Shown: in pieces, positions 25,034 to 33,612 of the stretch | Layout of the letters: every line of letters starts with the position of its first letter | How positions within the stretch are numbered: position 1 is the stretch's first letter | NCBI GenBank assembly: GCA_943787785.1 | Contig: CALSNT010000017.1 | Coordinates: forward strand, 248,001-312,000 | Reading direction: 5' to 3' | DNA length: 64,000 nt | Origin: an uncultured Paracoccaceae bacterium | GTDB taxonomy: Bacteria > Pseudomonadota > Alphaproteobacteria > Rhodobacterales > Rhodobacteraceae | Translations under genes and position numbers: made by a program | Notes under the pieces: model-generated | What the model was told of the DNA's origin: nothing | The model's database searches: none | Seen by the model: the letters and a program-made list of their open reading frames with translations, nothing else

Positions 25034-25561
25034 ATGATGGAGCGGGTAACGTTTCTGATCGGTGGTGCTTCAAGCGGCAAGTCCGATCTGGCTGAACGAT
25101 GGGCTGTGTCGACCGGGTTGCCGTGTCGTTATATTGCGACCGCCGAGGCGCAAGACGCTGAAATGGCGTCGAAAATCGAGGCGCATCAGAAAAATCGCGG
25201 CGAGGGTTGGCAGGTCGTCGAAGCCCCGCTGGCGCTGGCGGAGGCTCTGCCAGCAGCCGATCACGATGGCGTTACCTTGCTGGACGGGATCACCCTGTGG
25301 CTCAGCAATATCATGCATGCCGAGGCTGACATTGCGCCACGGATAGACGCCTTTCTAGGCACAATCGAACGTGCGCGCGGCCCTTTAATCATCGTCTCTG
25401 ACGAGGTGGGAATGGGGGTTGTGCCGGACACACGGCTCGGCCGCCGTTATAGGGACGCGCTTGGCAAACTGAACCAGCAGATCGCGGCGCGGTCCGACTG
25501 TGTTGTCGGCGTGATGGCCGGGCTGCCCTTCGTGCTGAAAGGTAAACTACCCGATGCCTGA
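25034..25561 (+). CDS. cobU: bifunctional adenosylcobinamide kinase / adenosylcobinamide-phosphate guanylyltransferase
   Basis: 175 residues from the ATG at 25034 (a second ATG follows directly). Walker A is FLIGGASSGKSDLAE, Walker B-like strand LLDGITLWLSN, and IIVSDEVGMGVVPDTRLGRRYRD is the conserved CobU/CobP block. It phosphorylates adenosylcobinamide and attaches GMP in cobalamin assembly. No clear Shine-Dalgarno is present. The 3' end overlaps the histidine phosphatase gene by 8 bp, supporting one operon for the late steps of B12 synthesis. Confidence 0.94.
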   Translation: MMERVTFLIGGASSGKSDLAERWAVSTGLPCRYIATAEAQDAEMASKIEAHQKNRGEGWQVVEAPLALAEALPAADHDGVTLLDGITLWLSNIMHAEADIAPRIDAFLGTIERARGPLIIVSDEVGMGVVPDTRLGRRYRDALGKLNQQIAARSDCVVGVMAGLPFVLKGKLPDA

Positions 25562-26138
25562 AGGTGCGACCTGGTGGTGGGTGCGCCATGGCCCCACCCA
25601 CGCGAAAACATTCGTCGGCTGGCGCGACATCCCGGCGGACCTGAGCGACACAGCGCAACTCGCCCGCTTGTCAGACCACTTGCCTGCAGATGCGCTGGTC
25701 ATTGCCTCTACCCTGATCCGCGCCAGTTCAACCGCTGACGCTATTCAGCGCAAGCGAACGCGCCTGCCCGATACGCCCGACCTGCGCGAATTCTCTTTCG
25801 GCGACTGGGACGGACGCACCTTCGACGACGTCGCCATGACTGACCCGGACCTCAGCCGCGCCTATTGGGAGGAACCTGGCCACATCCGCCCCCCGAACGG
25901 TGAAAGCTGGTGCGACGCGGCTGCCCGGATCGCCCCGGTCGTAGATCAGATGAATCGGGATCACGTGGGCAGCCACATCATCGCTGTCGCCCATATCGGT
26001 GTTATCATGACCCAGATCGAACGCGCCACTGGGATGGCGCCCGATCAGGTGATCGGCCATAGAATCGACAACCTGTCGGTCACGCGCATCACCTATGGTG
26101 CGGGCGGTTCAGCGGACCCGATCAATCATGTTCCGTGA
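25554..26138 (+). CDS. histidine phosphatase family protein, possibly alpha-ribazole phosphatase
   Basis: 194 residues of the phosphoglycerate-mutase-like superfamily. The RHG motif WWVRHGPTHAK is at the N-terminus, with a second catalytic region VAHIGVIMTQIERATG near 142 and the Glu/Arg region REFSFGDWDGRTF. Its overlap with cobU makes a CobC-like role plausible: removal of the 5'-phosphate of alpha-ribazole phosphate or of adenosylcobalamin 5'-phosphate. Other histidine phosphatases cannot be excluded. Confidence 0.8.
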   Translation: MPEGATWWWVRHGPTHAKTFVGWRDIPADLSDTAQLARLSDHLPADALVIASTLIRASSTADAIQRKRTRLPDTPDLREFSFGDWDGRTFDDVAMTDPDLSRAYWEEPGHIRPPNGESWCDAAARIAPVVDQMNRDHVGSHIIAVAHIGVIMTQIERATGMAPDQVIGHRIDNLSVTRITYGAGGSADPINHVP

Positions 26139-26196
26139 CGCAGGCCTGCACAAATCGGAATTTCCGCCGAGCCCCGGCGCCTGTTAGAACCGGCCC

Positions 26197-27063
26197 ATGG
26201 CATATGACCTGATCATCGGCGACCGCGCCTATTCCAGCTGGTCCCTGCGCGGCTGGCTGCTGTTCGAAGCCTTCGACATCCCACGCAAAGTCAAGCTGGT
26301 CGATTTCAATGGCGGCAGTGTTGCCGAACAGCTGACCGACTTCGCACCCGCCAAAACCGTCCCCACGGCCCGCACGCCCGAAGGCGCGATCCTCGGCGAC
26401 AGCCTGGCCATCGCCGAAGAACTTGCCACCCGTCATCCGGACGCGGGCCTCTGGCCTGCCGACCCACTGGCCCGCGCCACGGCCCGCAATCTGGCCGCCG
26501 AAATGCACTCCGGCTTCGGCGCATTGCGCGAGGATTGCCCAATGAATCTTCGGGTGGCCTATACTGGTTTCGAACCGTCGGAGGCAGTGCACTCGGACCT
26601 GCGCAGGATCGAGGCGATCTGGTCCCACGCCCGCGAAACCTGCAAACCAAACGGCCCCTGGCTGTGCGGCGATTACTCTGCTGCCGATGCCTTTTTCGCA
26701 CCCGTCGCGGCGCGCATTGCGGGCTATGGGCTGCACGTTTCAGTCGAAGCTCAGACCTACGTTGAGGCCCACCTGAATGACCCGGCATTCCGCCGCTGGC
26801 GCGCCATGGGTCTGGTGCGAGGTGACGACTTGCCTTGGTATCGCCGCGACTTTGCTCGGACCGATTGGCCGGGTCCGTCACCCTCGCCCGCCAGACCCGT
26901 TGAAGAAGGCCCCTCCGAAAACGCCACCTGCCCCTACTCCGGCGATCCCGTGACGCACTATCTGGAAGTCAGCGGGCGCATCTTCGGTTTCTGCAACGCA
27001 TTCTGCCGTGACAAAACCCAACCCGACCCGCTGGCCTGGCCAGACTTCGCTGCACTCCTCTGA
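26197..27063 (+). CDS. glutathione S-transferase with C-terminal YHS/TRASH-like Cys motif
   Basis: 288 residues. Residues 1-80 form the thioredoxin-like GST domain (DRAYSSWSLRGWLLFEAFDIP, cis-Pro near TVPTAR, GDSLAIAEEL), followed by an all-helical domain up to about 225 with GDYSAADAFFAPV. A tail of about 40 residues contains C245-P-Y-S-G and then F-C266-N-A-F-C270, the pattern of YHS/TRASH metal-binding knuckles. Most bacterial GSTs end at 200-230 residues, so this is a fusion. Substrate unknown. It is 58 bp after the phosphatase gene. Confidence 0.82.
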   Translation: MAYDLIIGDRAYSSWSLRGWLLFEAFDIPRKVKLVDFNGGSVAEQLTDFAPAKTVPTARTPEGAILGDSLAIAEELATRHPDAGLWPADPLARATARNLAAEMHSGFGALREDCPMNLRVAYTGFEPSEAVHSDLRRIEAIWSHARETCKPNGPWLCGDYSAADAFFAPVAARIAGYGLHVSVEAQTYVEAHLNDPAFRRWRAMGLVRGDDLPWYRRDFARTDWPGPSPSPARPVEEGPSENATCPYSGDPVTHYLEVSGRIFGFCNAFCRDKTQPDPLAWPDFAALL

Positions 27064-27159
27064 TCTGCTCGGCCCGGAAAATCTTACCAATCGTTAACCT
27101 TTGTGAAAGACCTTCCACGGCAAGCGTTAACCATGTGTTACCGAACGCCCGTCTGACCC

Positions 27160-28674
27160 TTGGTCGCCCGCACCTACACCGTCGCCTTCGTGGGCGTACA
27201 GGCCCGCCTGGTCGAGGTGAAATGCGCTGTCACCGCTGGCCTGCCCGCCTTTTCGCTGGTCGGTCTGCCTGACAAAGCGGTCAGCGAAGCCCGCGACAGG
27301 GTCCGTGCCGCGATGTCGGCCTTGTCGCTGGCCCTGCCGTCCAAGCGCATCACCGTGAACCTGTCGCCCGCCGACCTGCCCAAAGAGGGTTCCCATTTCG
27401 ACCTGCCAATCGCGCTGGCCTTGCTGGCTGCATTGGACGTTCTGCCTGCCGAAGAAGTCGCCCAGACCGTCGCGATGGGGGAATTGTCGCTGGACGGAGC
27501 GCTGGTTCCGGTCAATGGCGCGCTGCCCGCCGCGATGGCTGCCGCGGACGCACATTGCACACTGCTGTGCCCGGCGGCCTGCGGGGCCGAGGCCGCCTGG
27601 GTCAACGCCGCCCGGGTGATCGGGGCAAAATCGCTCGCGGATGTTGTCCGCCATTTTTCCGGTCAAGCCGCGCTGGCCCCTGCCGAAGCCGGTGTCGCCA
27701 CTGCGGCGACTTCAAGCATGGACCTGCGCGATGTTCGTGGTCAGGAACGCGCCAAACGCGCATTGGAGATTGCCGCAGCGGGCCGCCACCACCTGCTCAT
27801 GATCGGCACGCCGGGCTCTGGAAAATCGATGTTGGCGCAGCGCCTGCCCGGCATCCTGCCGCCGCTGACGCCGATGGAAGCGTTGGAAACCTCAATGATC
27901 CATTCGCTCTCTGGGCTGCTCGATGCGGGCGGCATCAGCCGTGCCCGACCGTTCCGCGAACCGCACCACACGGCGTCGATGGCAGCCATTGTCGGTGGCG
28001 GGCGCGGCGCGAAACCCGGAGAGATTTCGCTGGCCCACAACGGTGTGCTGTTCCTAGACGAATTCCCCGAATACCCCCGCGCGGTACTGGAAACCTTGCG
28101 CCAACCCATTGAAACCGGCGAGGTGGTCGTCGCCCGCGCCAACGCCCACGTCAAATACCCCTGCAAATTCATGCTGATCGCCGCCGCCAATCCATGCCGT
28201 TGCGGCTATCTGACCGACCCGAACCGTGCCTGCGGTCGTGCGCCCGCCTGTGGGGATGACTATCTCGGCAAGATCTCCGGCCCGTTGCTGGACAGGTTTG
28301 ATCTGCGCGTCGAAGTGCCACCTGTCGCCTACCGTGACCTCGACGTGCCGGAAGCCATGGAAGGCACCGCCGAGGTTGCAGACCGCGTCACCCATGCTCG
28401 TGCACTTCAGGACGCGCGTTTTGCCGACATCGCGGATATGAGCGCCAATGCCGATATCGCTGGCGATGCAATGGCCGAATTCGCGACGCCCGACGCGGAA
28501 GGCCGCGACCTGTTGAACCGGGTGGCCGAGAAATTCGGGCTTTCGGCGAGGGGATACCATCGTGTCTTGCGTGTCGCGCGCACCATCGCCGATCTGGCCG
28601 GTTCGGAGCCGGTCCTGAAATCCCACGTGGCCGAGGCCGTCGGCTATCGTCTGGCGGTTACGAGACTCCGCTAA
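27160..28674 (+). CDS. comM: YifB/ComM-family magnesium-chelatase-like AAA+ ATPase
   Basis: 504 residues. An N-terminal Lon-substrate-binding-like ChlI domain (FSLVGLPDKAVSEARDRVRAA and LSPADLPKEGSHFDLPIALA) is followed by the AAA+ core (Walker A LLMIGTPGSGKSMLAQRLPG near 210, Walker B GVLFLDEFPEYPRAVLETLR near 290) and a C-terminal helical domain. A Cys cluster (NPCRCGY ... CGRAPACGDD) is near 345-365. ComM homologues are hexameric helicases that promote branch migration during natural transformation. The start is a TTG with no strong ribosome-binding site; no good ATG lies in frame nearby. Confidence 0.92.
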   Translation: MVARTYTVAFVGVQARLVEVKCAVTAGLPAFSLVGLPDKAVSEARDRVRAAMSALSLALPSKRITVNLSPADLPKEGSHFDLPIALALLAALDVLPAEEVAQTVAMGELSLDGALVPVNGALPAAMAAADAHCTLLCPAACGAEAAWVNAARVIGAKSLADVVRHFSGQAALAPAEAGVATAATSSMDLRDVRGQERAKRALEIAAAGRHHLLMIGTPGSGKSMLAQRLPGILPPLTPMEALETSMIHSLSGLLDAGGISRARPFREPHHTASMAAIVGGGRGAKPGEISLAHNGVLFLDEFPEYPRAVLETLRQPIETGEVVVARANAHVKYPCKFMLIAAANPCRCGYLTDPNRACGRAPACGDDYLGKISGPLLDRFDLRVEVPPVAYRDLDVPEAMEGTAEVADRVTHARALQDARFADIADMSANADIAGDAMAEFATPDAEGRDLLNRVAEKFGLSARGYHRVLRVARTIADLAGSEPVLKSHVAEAVGYRLAVTRLR

Positions 28675-28720
28675 TAGCGCATTCTAGGAACGGTGCGACC
28701 GAGCAAACCGAGGCGTTAGC

Positions 28721-28753
28721 TTCTGGCAACCACGTCATCACGGTCTGCCAGAA
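28721..28753. repeat. perfect 8-bp inverted repeat in the comM-gshB gap
   Basis: TTCTGGCA (28721-28728) and TGCCAGAA (28746-28753) are separated by 17 bases in the 268-bp gap between the convergent comM and gshB genes. No T-run follows, so it is either a weak terminator or a protein-binding site. Nothing else recognisable lies in that gap. Confidence 0.4.
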
Positions 28754-28942
28754 ATGATGAGCATGCCAACAAGTGGGTAGCGCGCGGGTCTTTTAATTCA
28801 CGCTGTTGCGGTAAAAGGCGACGATCTCTGGCAAACTATCGACTGGAAGCAGCAACTCCGAGCGCGCATTCGAAAATTTTGATCGGCCTGACGCACCGGT
28901 ATTGGTCCAAGGGGGAAAACGGCCAGATGCGAGCCTATTGTG

Positions 28943-29887
28943 TCAGGCCCCGCGCTTCGCCTCGATCACGTCCCATATCGTACCAGCCACATTGATCCCG
29001 TCGAACCGCTCCAACTCTTGAATTCCGGTGGGCGAGGTCACGTTGATCTCGGTCAAATAATCACCGATCACATCGATCCCAACGAAAATCTGCCCCTTCT
29101 CGCGCAGCAATGGGCCAATCCGAGCACAAATCTCGCGATCCCGCTCGCTCAGCGCAACCTTTTCGGGACGCCCGCCAACGTGCATGTTTGAGCGAGTCTC
29201 GCCCTTTGCAGGGACACGGTTGATTGCGCCAACCGGCTCTCCGTCCACCAAAATCACTCGCTTGTCCCCGGCGCTGACGTCGGCCAGGAACTTCTGAACA
29301 ATCAATGGCTCGCTGTTAATGCCAGAAAACATTTCATGCAGACTGGCCAGATTGCCATCGTCAGGGCGAAGCCGGAAAACCCCCGCACCGCCATTGCCGT
29401 ACAGCGGTTTGAGGATGATGTCGCGATGTTCGGCGCGGAACGCTTTCAGCACCTCCAAATCGCGGGCGATTGTCGTGGGAGGGGTCAGGTCAGGAAAATC
29501 CAGAACCAACAGCTTTTCGGGATAATTTCGCACCCAAAACGGATCATTCACAACCAGTGTATCAGGATGGATGCGATCCAGTAGATGGGTCGTCGTTATG
29601 TATCCCATATCGAACGGAGGATCCTGGCGCAGCCAGACAACATCGAAATCCTTCAGGTCCACTTCAGCCTCGGCACCAAGATCAGCGTGATTTCCCTGTT
29701 CCCTGCGCACGGTCAGCGGCCAACCGCGCGCGGTAATACGACCACCGGAATAGGCCAGCCGGTCGGGTGTATAGAAAAACAGGGAATGGCCACGGCTCTG
29801 GGCTTCTTCGGCTAACCGAAAGCTACTGTCGGCTTTGATATCAACCGATTGGATCGGGTCCATCTGGAATGCAACGGAAAGTGGCAT
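28943..29887 (-). CDS. gshB: glutathione synthetase
   Basis: 314 residues of ATP-grasp fold. N-terminal [21 protein letters not shown], central [23 protein letters not shown], the ATP-binding [16 protein letters not shown] near 155 and the metal/ATP segment [14 protein letters not shown] near 280 are all intact. It joins gamma-glutamylcysteine and glycine. In relatives it follows yraN closely; here only the 3' fragment of yraN precedes it, because an element has been inserted 200 bp upstream. Transcription from the rsmI-yraN side must therefore pass through, or start inside, the element. Confidence 0.96.
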   Translation of the reverse strand: MPLSVAFQMDPIQSVDIKADSSFRLAEEAQSRGHSLFFYTPDRLAYSGGRITARGWPLTVRREQGNHADLGAEAEVDLKDFDVVWLRQDPPFDMGYITTTHLLDRIHPDTLVVNDPFWVRNYPEKLLVLDFPDLTPPTTIARDLEVLKAFRAEHRDIILKPLYGNGGAGVFRLRPDDGNLASLHEMFSGINSEPLIVQKFLADVSAGDKRVILVDGEPVGAINRVPAKGETRSNMHVGGRPEKVALSERDREICARIGPLLREKGQIFVGIDVIGDYLTEINVTSPTGIQELERFDGINVAGTIWDVIEAKRGA

Positions 29888-29965
29888 GGCAACCTCGCAC
29901 AGAAAGTTGCCCCCTGTTTAGCGCGCGGACGGGTCAACGCAATGACCCCAACTCAAACCATTCGG

Positions 29966-30103
29966 TCAAGCTGCGAAAGCATTCTCAATGACATCAATCC
30001 TGCCCTGCGCATCTACCAGGGCCACATCGAAACGCGATGGTGTCAGTTGTCCGCGCGGTTCTCCTGCTAAAAATTCGCTGGCCGCTGCCCAGATCCGCTT
30101 CAT
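29966..30103 (-). pseudogene. yraN: yraN 3' fragment (C-terminal 45 codons)
   Basis: Translated by hand on the minus strand from the attL repeat: MKRIWAAASEFLAGEPRG, then a stretch ending VALVDAQGRIDVIENAFAA and a stop at 29966-29968. This is the C-terminal part of a YraN/UPF0102 protein. The matching 5' part lies 4.9 kb away (34918-35247), and the two halves share the 15-bp repeat at the junction in the same reading frame. It has no promoter or ribosome-binding site of its own. Confidence 0.9.
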
Positions 30104-30104
30104 C
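30090..30104 (+). repeat. attL core of the yraN element
   Basis: CAGATCCGCTTCATC, identical to 35018-35032. It marks one junction of the integrated element; on the minus strand it reads through yraN codons for MKRI. Confidence 0.85.
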
Positions 30105-30124
30105 CAAAAAACGCATCGAAACCA

Positions 30125-30637
30125 TTGATATTAAACAGATCTGCATTCAGGAATGGACAGAAGAAAGGATCTCCAGAGAAGAGCCTGAAAGATTCAGAAC
30201 TTTCATTATTCCTAGAAGCCTTTGTTGAAAAGAACCCACATCTAAGAGAGGATCTATTCTCGGATAAAGGGATAAAACTGATGTACATGGATAGCCAAAT
30301 CACAGAAGACATAATCAGACAGTTCGTAGCCGAGAAGAAACCGATCTTGACAGTACATGATAGTTATATCGTTAAAACGAAAGACACGGAGTACCTGCAC
30401 CAAACTATGGCCAAAGCAACTTCAAAGTTGTTAGGAGTAGAACTGGCAGTTGAACAACTGCAACCAAGCTATGCCAATATAATGTATGCACACCAACATG
30501 AAAGACATACAATATTTGATTTACTCGAAAATATTACGAACAATAAAGACAAGACAGAACAGTATGAAGAGAGACTAGCAAGGTTCTTAAAAAAAAAGCA
30601 AAAAAAAGGATACTTAGATTCCAAAAGTCCAACATAA
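30125..30637 (+). CDS. AT-rich cargo protein with HDSY motif, possibly a replication-protein remnant
   Basis: 170 residues if the TTG at 30125 is used; the reading frame is open upstream through attL, so the N-terminus is uncertain and may be truncated by the junction. Composition is far more AT-rich and Lys-rich than neighbours, a sign of transfer. The segment YMDSQITEDIIRQFV followed by KKPILTVHDSYIVKTKDTEY resembles the C-terminal 'D-S-x-I ... V-H-D-S-Y/F-x-V' pattern I associate with plasmid and phage replication proteins and single-subunit polymerases, but only that short part. The C-terminus is basic (FLKKKQKKG). Function not established. Confidence 0.5.
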   Translation: MILNRSAFRNGQKKGSPEKSLKDSELSLFLEAFVEKNPHLREDLFSDKGIKLMYMDSQITEDIIRQFVAEKKPILTVHDSYIVKTKDTEYLHQTMAKATSKLLGVELAVEQLQPSYANIMYAHQHERHTIFDLLENITNNKDKTEQYEERLARFLKKKQKKGYLDSKSPT

Positions 30638-30667
30638 AAGACTTAAGTTAGATCTAAGTTTTTTTTG
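30636..30667 (+). terminator. Rho-independent terminator of the cargo gene
   Basis: AAAAGACTTA (30636-30645) pairs with TAAGTTTTTT (30655-30664) over a 9-base loop (one G-U pair), and the T-run continues to 30666. It overlaps the stop codon of the cargo gene. Confidence 0.75.
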
Positions 30668-30712
30668 ACTACCTAACAAATAGCCTGAAACAAGTTTCGT
30701 AATATCCTGCCA

Positions 30713-31591
30713 CTAGGGCGGAGCAAAAGCCGGCCAGTTTGTGGTGTGCGCCTTGGAGCGTGAGGCCCTCAGGTAGCAAGCACGTTCCAAGGCGCATTGG
30801 CCGTCAGGCCAATCCTGCTGTGATCGAGTTCCGGTTGTTTGGCGCGTCGTTGAGCGGCTCTGGCTGAGGCGGTAGCTTTCGCCGTTCATTTCCAGAATGT
30901 TCACATGATGGGTCAGGCGATCCAGAAGGGCGCCAGTCAGGCGTTCGGTGCCGAATGTGTCAGTCCATTCTTCGAATGGCAGGTTGCTGGTGATTAGCGT
31001 GGAGCCGCGTTCGTAACGCTGTGAGATCAGCTCGAACAATAGTTCAGCGCCGGTTTTGCTGAGGGGCACGAAGCCCAACTCGTCGATGATCAGCAGTTTG
31101 ACTTTGGCCAGTTGTCGCTGCAGGCGCAGCAAGCGCTTCTCGTCTCTGGATTCCATCAGTTCATTGACCAACGCCGCTGCTGTTACAAACGCCACCGGCA
31201 GCCCTTTTTGACACGCTGCAAGGCCCAGCCCGAGCGCGACATGGGTTTTGCCGGTGCCGGACGGGCCGAGCGCGATGACGTTCTCCTGGCGCTCGATCCA
31301 ATCACAGCGCGCCAATTCCAGAACCATCATCTTGTTCAGCGATGGGATCGCCTTGAAGTCGAAGCTGTCCAGGCTTTTGACCGCCGGGAACTTCGCCGAC
31401 TTGATCCTGCGTTCGACCATGCGTCGTTCGCGGTCGATCAGTTCCAACTCGGTCAGCCGGGCCAGATAGCGGACATGGTCCACGCCCTCTGCGGCGCAGA
31501 TACGCGCTTGCTTGTCGTGCTCACGCAGGAATGTGGGCAACCGCAGGGTTTTGAGGTGATGGGCCAGAAGCAGTTCAGGAGCCTCGGTCAT
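30713..31591 (-). CDS. istB: IS21 helper ATPase IstB
   Basis: 292 residues of the DnaC-like AAA+ class. Walker A is ALGPSGTGKTHVALGLGLAA near 107, Walker B LLIIDELGFVPLS near 170, and SNLPFEEWTDTFGTERLTGAL is the conserved sensor region. IstB assembles on DNA and licenses the IstA transposase. The last 40 residues or so (after GESYRLSQSR) are not family-like and run into the inverted repeat, so the C-terminus may be altered. The start overlaps the istA stop by 4 bp. Confidence 0.9.
   Translation of the reverse strand: MTEAPELLLAHHLKTLRLPTFLREHDKQARICAAEGVDHVRYLARLTELELIDRERRMVERRIKSAKFPAVKSLDSFDFKAIPSLNKMMVLELARCDWIERQENVIALGPSGTGKTHVALGLGLAACQKGLPVAFVTAAALVNELMESRDEKRLLRLQRQLAKVKLLIIDELGFVPLSKTGAELLFELISQRYERGSTLITSNLPFEEWTDTFGTERLTGALLDRLTHHVNILEMNGESYRLSQSRSTTRQTTGTRSQQDWPDGQCALERACYLRASRSKAHTTNWPAFAPP
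30748..30795 (-). terminator. strong hairpin at the 3' end of istB
   Basis: GCGCCTTGGAGCGTG (30748-30762) and CACGTTCCAAGGCGC (30781-30795) pair at 14 of 15 positions, the remaining one G-T, with an 18-base loop. It lies inside the atypical tail of istB. It may damp transcription leaving or entering the IS. No T-run. Confidence 0.45.
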
Positions 31592-33093
31592 GCGCCACCG
31601 CCTGTCAGCAGGCTCATGTAGGTGGCTGCAGACGTTGTGGCGACATTGGTTCTGGGCAGAAAGGGATAGACATCCAGATCCAGCCGCGGCGGTCGGCGCT
31701 CAACACGGCAGAGAAGCAGATGCTTGATCGCGTCGAAGCTGACCGCTCTCATCAGCAGTGCGTCTTTGATCGCCAGATGCAGCACCGCCAGATCAAAGCG
31801 TTCCAACAGGCGAAGAACCTGCACATACTCCCGCTTCCCGGTCTTGCCTTGCCGGGCCTCCAAGAGCCGCTGGAGCGTGGCGAAGGCTTCTGGCAGCTCC
31901 CAGCCCTGCAAGGGCGCTGCCTGATCAAAGGACATGATCTTGCGCTCGATCAGGCGCAGGTAATGCACCGGGTCAAACACCATATCGCCTGAGTCATAGG
32001 AGCGGGGATGGTCTGCGATGATCTCTGCCGCGCAGCCAATCACGACGCGGTCAACGAAGCCTTTGATCCAAACCTCTCGATGGCCATAGGCAACGGGGAC
32101 TGAGTAATCGTTGCCCCGGTAGCGCACCTGGGATGTTGATGTGACTTGGCCACTTTGGAGATCACAGGCTTCAAAGGGCGCGGCGGGCAAAGGACGCATG
32201 GCCGCCAGATCAGCCTCCAGCCGTTCGCCGATACTGACCTTGTGACCGCGCAGCATGTCGGCCTGCCGTTTGCGGCATTGTTCTTCAAGGTAGTCGTTGA
32301 ACGCATCCCAATGGGCAAAGCGCGGGATCGGTACCATGAAGTTGCGCCGCCCGTACCCAACAAGGCCTTCGACTTTGCCCTTATCATTGCCCTTGCCGGG
32401 ACGGCCATAACGGTCACCGATCACATAATGAGAGAGCATCGCGCTGAACCGCTGGGTTCTCTGGCGGGTGTCATCCGGCATGATCTTCGCCACAAGGCAG
32501 CGATCATTGTCGTAAAGGACAGAGCGCGGCACCGCGCCAAAAAAGCCAAAGGCATGTACGTGCCCGTCCAGCCAGGCTTCGGTGTTCGCCGCAGGATACG
32601 CGCGGATGTAGCAGGCATCACTGTGGGGCAAATCAAGCGCAAAGAAGAACGCCTTTTGCTCGACACCGCCGATCACAACCAGCGCTTCGCCAAAGTCGGC
32701 CTGGGCGTGTCCAGGCGGATGGCTCAGCGGAACAAACATCTCCTTGCCGGAGCGCTTCCTGGATCGGACGTAGTCTTTGACAATCGTGTAACCGCCACCG
32801 AACCCACATTCGTCACGTAGCCGTTCAAAGATCCGCTTGGCCGTATGGCGCTGCTTGCGGGGACGGGTCTTGTCTTCCGCAAGCCATTGGTCGATCTGAC
32901 CCGTATAAGGATCAAGCCTGGGACGCCTGATCGGCGCCGTTCGCCGATATCCGGGCGGCTCAGAATACGCCAACATCTTCGAAACACTGTCCCGGCTAAG
33001 CCCAAAATCCCGGGCAATCCGGCGCCCGCTCAACCCTTCCTCAAAGTGAGCGTGGCGAACCTTCAAATACAAATCCACGGTGAAAATCCCCAA
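31588..33093 (-). CDS. istA: IS21 transposase IstA
   Basis: 501 residues. An N-terminal HTH (RRIARDFGLSRDSVSKMLAY) precedes the DDE integrase core: HAQADFGEALV (first Asp near 138), SVLYDNDRC (second Asp near 198) and GNDKGKVEGLVGYGRR (Glu near 240). A C-terminal beta domain follows. It cuts and joins IS ends together with IstB. The start appears to be TTG at 33093. The gene is intact, so this IS copy may still move. Confidence 0.92.
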   Translation of the reverse strand: MGIFTVDLYLKVRHAHFEEGLSGRRIARDFGLSRDSVSKMLAYSEPPGYRRTAPIRRPRLDPYTGQIDQWLAEDKTRPRKQRHTAKRIFERLRDECGFGGGYTIVKDYVRSRKRSGKEMFVPLSHPPGHAQADFGEALVVIGGVEQKAFFFALDLPHSDACYIRAYPAANTEAWLDGHVHAFGFFGAVPRSVLYDNDRCLVAKIMPDDTRQRTQRFSAMLSHYVIGDRYGRPGKGNDKGKVEGLVGYGRRNFMVPIPRFAHWDAFNDYLEEQCRKRQADMLRGHKVSIGERLEADLAAMRPLPAAPFEACDLQSGQVTSTSQVRYRGNDYSVPVAYGHREVWIKGFVDRVVIGCAAEIIADHPRSYDSGDMVFDPVHYLRLIERKIMSFDQAAPLQGWELPEAFATLQRLLEARQGKTGKREYVQVLRLLERFDLAVLHLAIKDALLMRAVSFDAIKHLLLCRVERRPPRLDLDVYPFLPRTNVATTSAATYMSLLTGGGA

Positions 33094-33152
33094 GCCCTCC
33101 CGACAAACCGAAAGGGCAAAAGTGGCCGACTTTTACGCCGCCCGCGACAGCA

Positions 33153-33612
33153 CTGTGCCGCCGCTACCGTGGCCGGTTTGTGTGTGAGCTTGCTAACACC
33201 CTGAAGTGCAAAGGCCAAACTGCTTCGAGAAATTTTTAGGTTCCAATTCTGAATGAAGGAAACCCGCGCGACCCCCTGCGCCCCCCCATCAAGCCTAGAC
33301 CGCGAACATCACTGGCCTCGGATATTCAGGCTGCGGTATGGATGTTTTGCAGTCTGCTAGAGCCTGAGATCCACTAGGATTACTACATGTAGGCGTTTAG
33401 AGTATCCGGTACACAACATAAGGTAGTATACTATTTGCTACAATTACACCAAAGGCTCAATGGACCAACCTAAGTTACTGATAGATCGACATTACTTCAG
33501 TATTGTCCGGGGAAATGAGACTCGCACGGGATATGGCATGCGCCACCTGCACACAGCGCCATCAGAGCGTACCCTCTTACAACCGATGATTCGACCTGCC
33601 GCTGTACGGGGC
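33153..33612. other. 460-bp gap between IS21 and the integrase, no gene seen
   Basis: No convincing coding region. It holds remnants of the IS21 terminal repeats (to about 33190), then a more AT-rich stretch with a perfect 10-bp palindrome TAGTATACTA at 33424-33433. This is the part of the element one would expect to hold regulatory or recombination-accessory sites; none can be named. Confidence 0.5.

Larger units (their letters stand above)
30708..33152 (-). mobile_element. IS21-family insertion sequence
   Basis: Contains istA and istB with a 4-bp overlap. Imperfect inverted ends: on the left GGGCGGAGCAAAAGCCGGCC, and on the right, read in reverse, GGGCGGCGTAAAAGTCGGCC. Outer limits TGCCAC at 30708 and the complementary GCGACAGCA ending at 33152 are estimates; a second CGGCCAC repeat near 33170 means the right end could lie up to about 40 bp further. 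No clean target duplication was found. Confidence 0.75.

Noticed and set aside
30090-30104. The element's repeat as the 3' end of a tRNA or tmRNA gene.
   Set aside because: The word lies in the middle of the yraN reading frame; no RNA gene can be drawn at either end.
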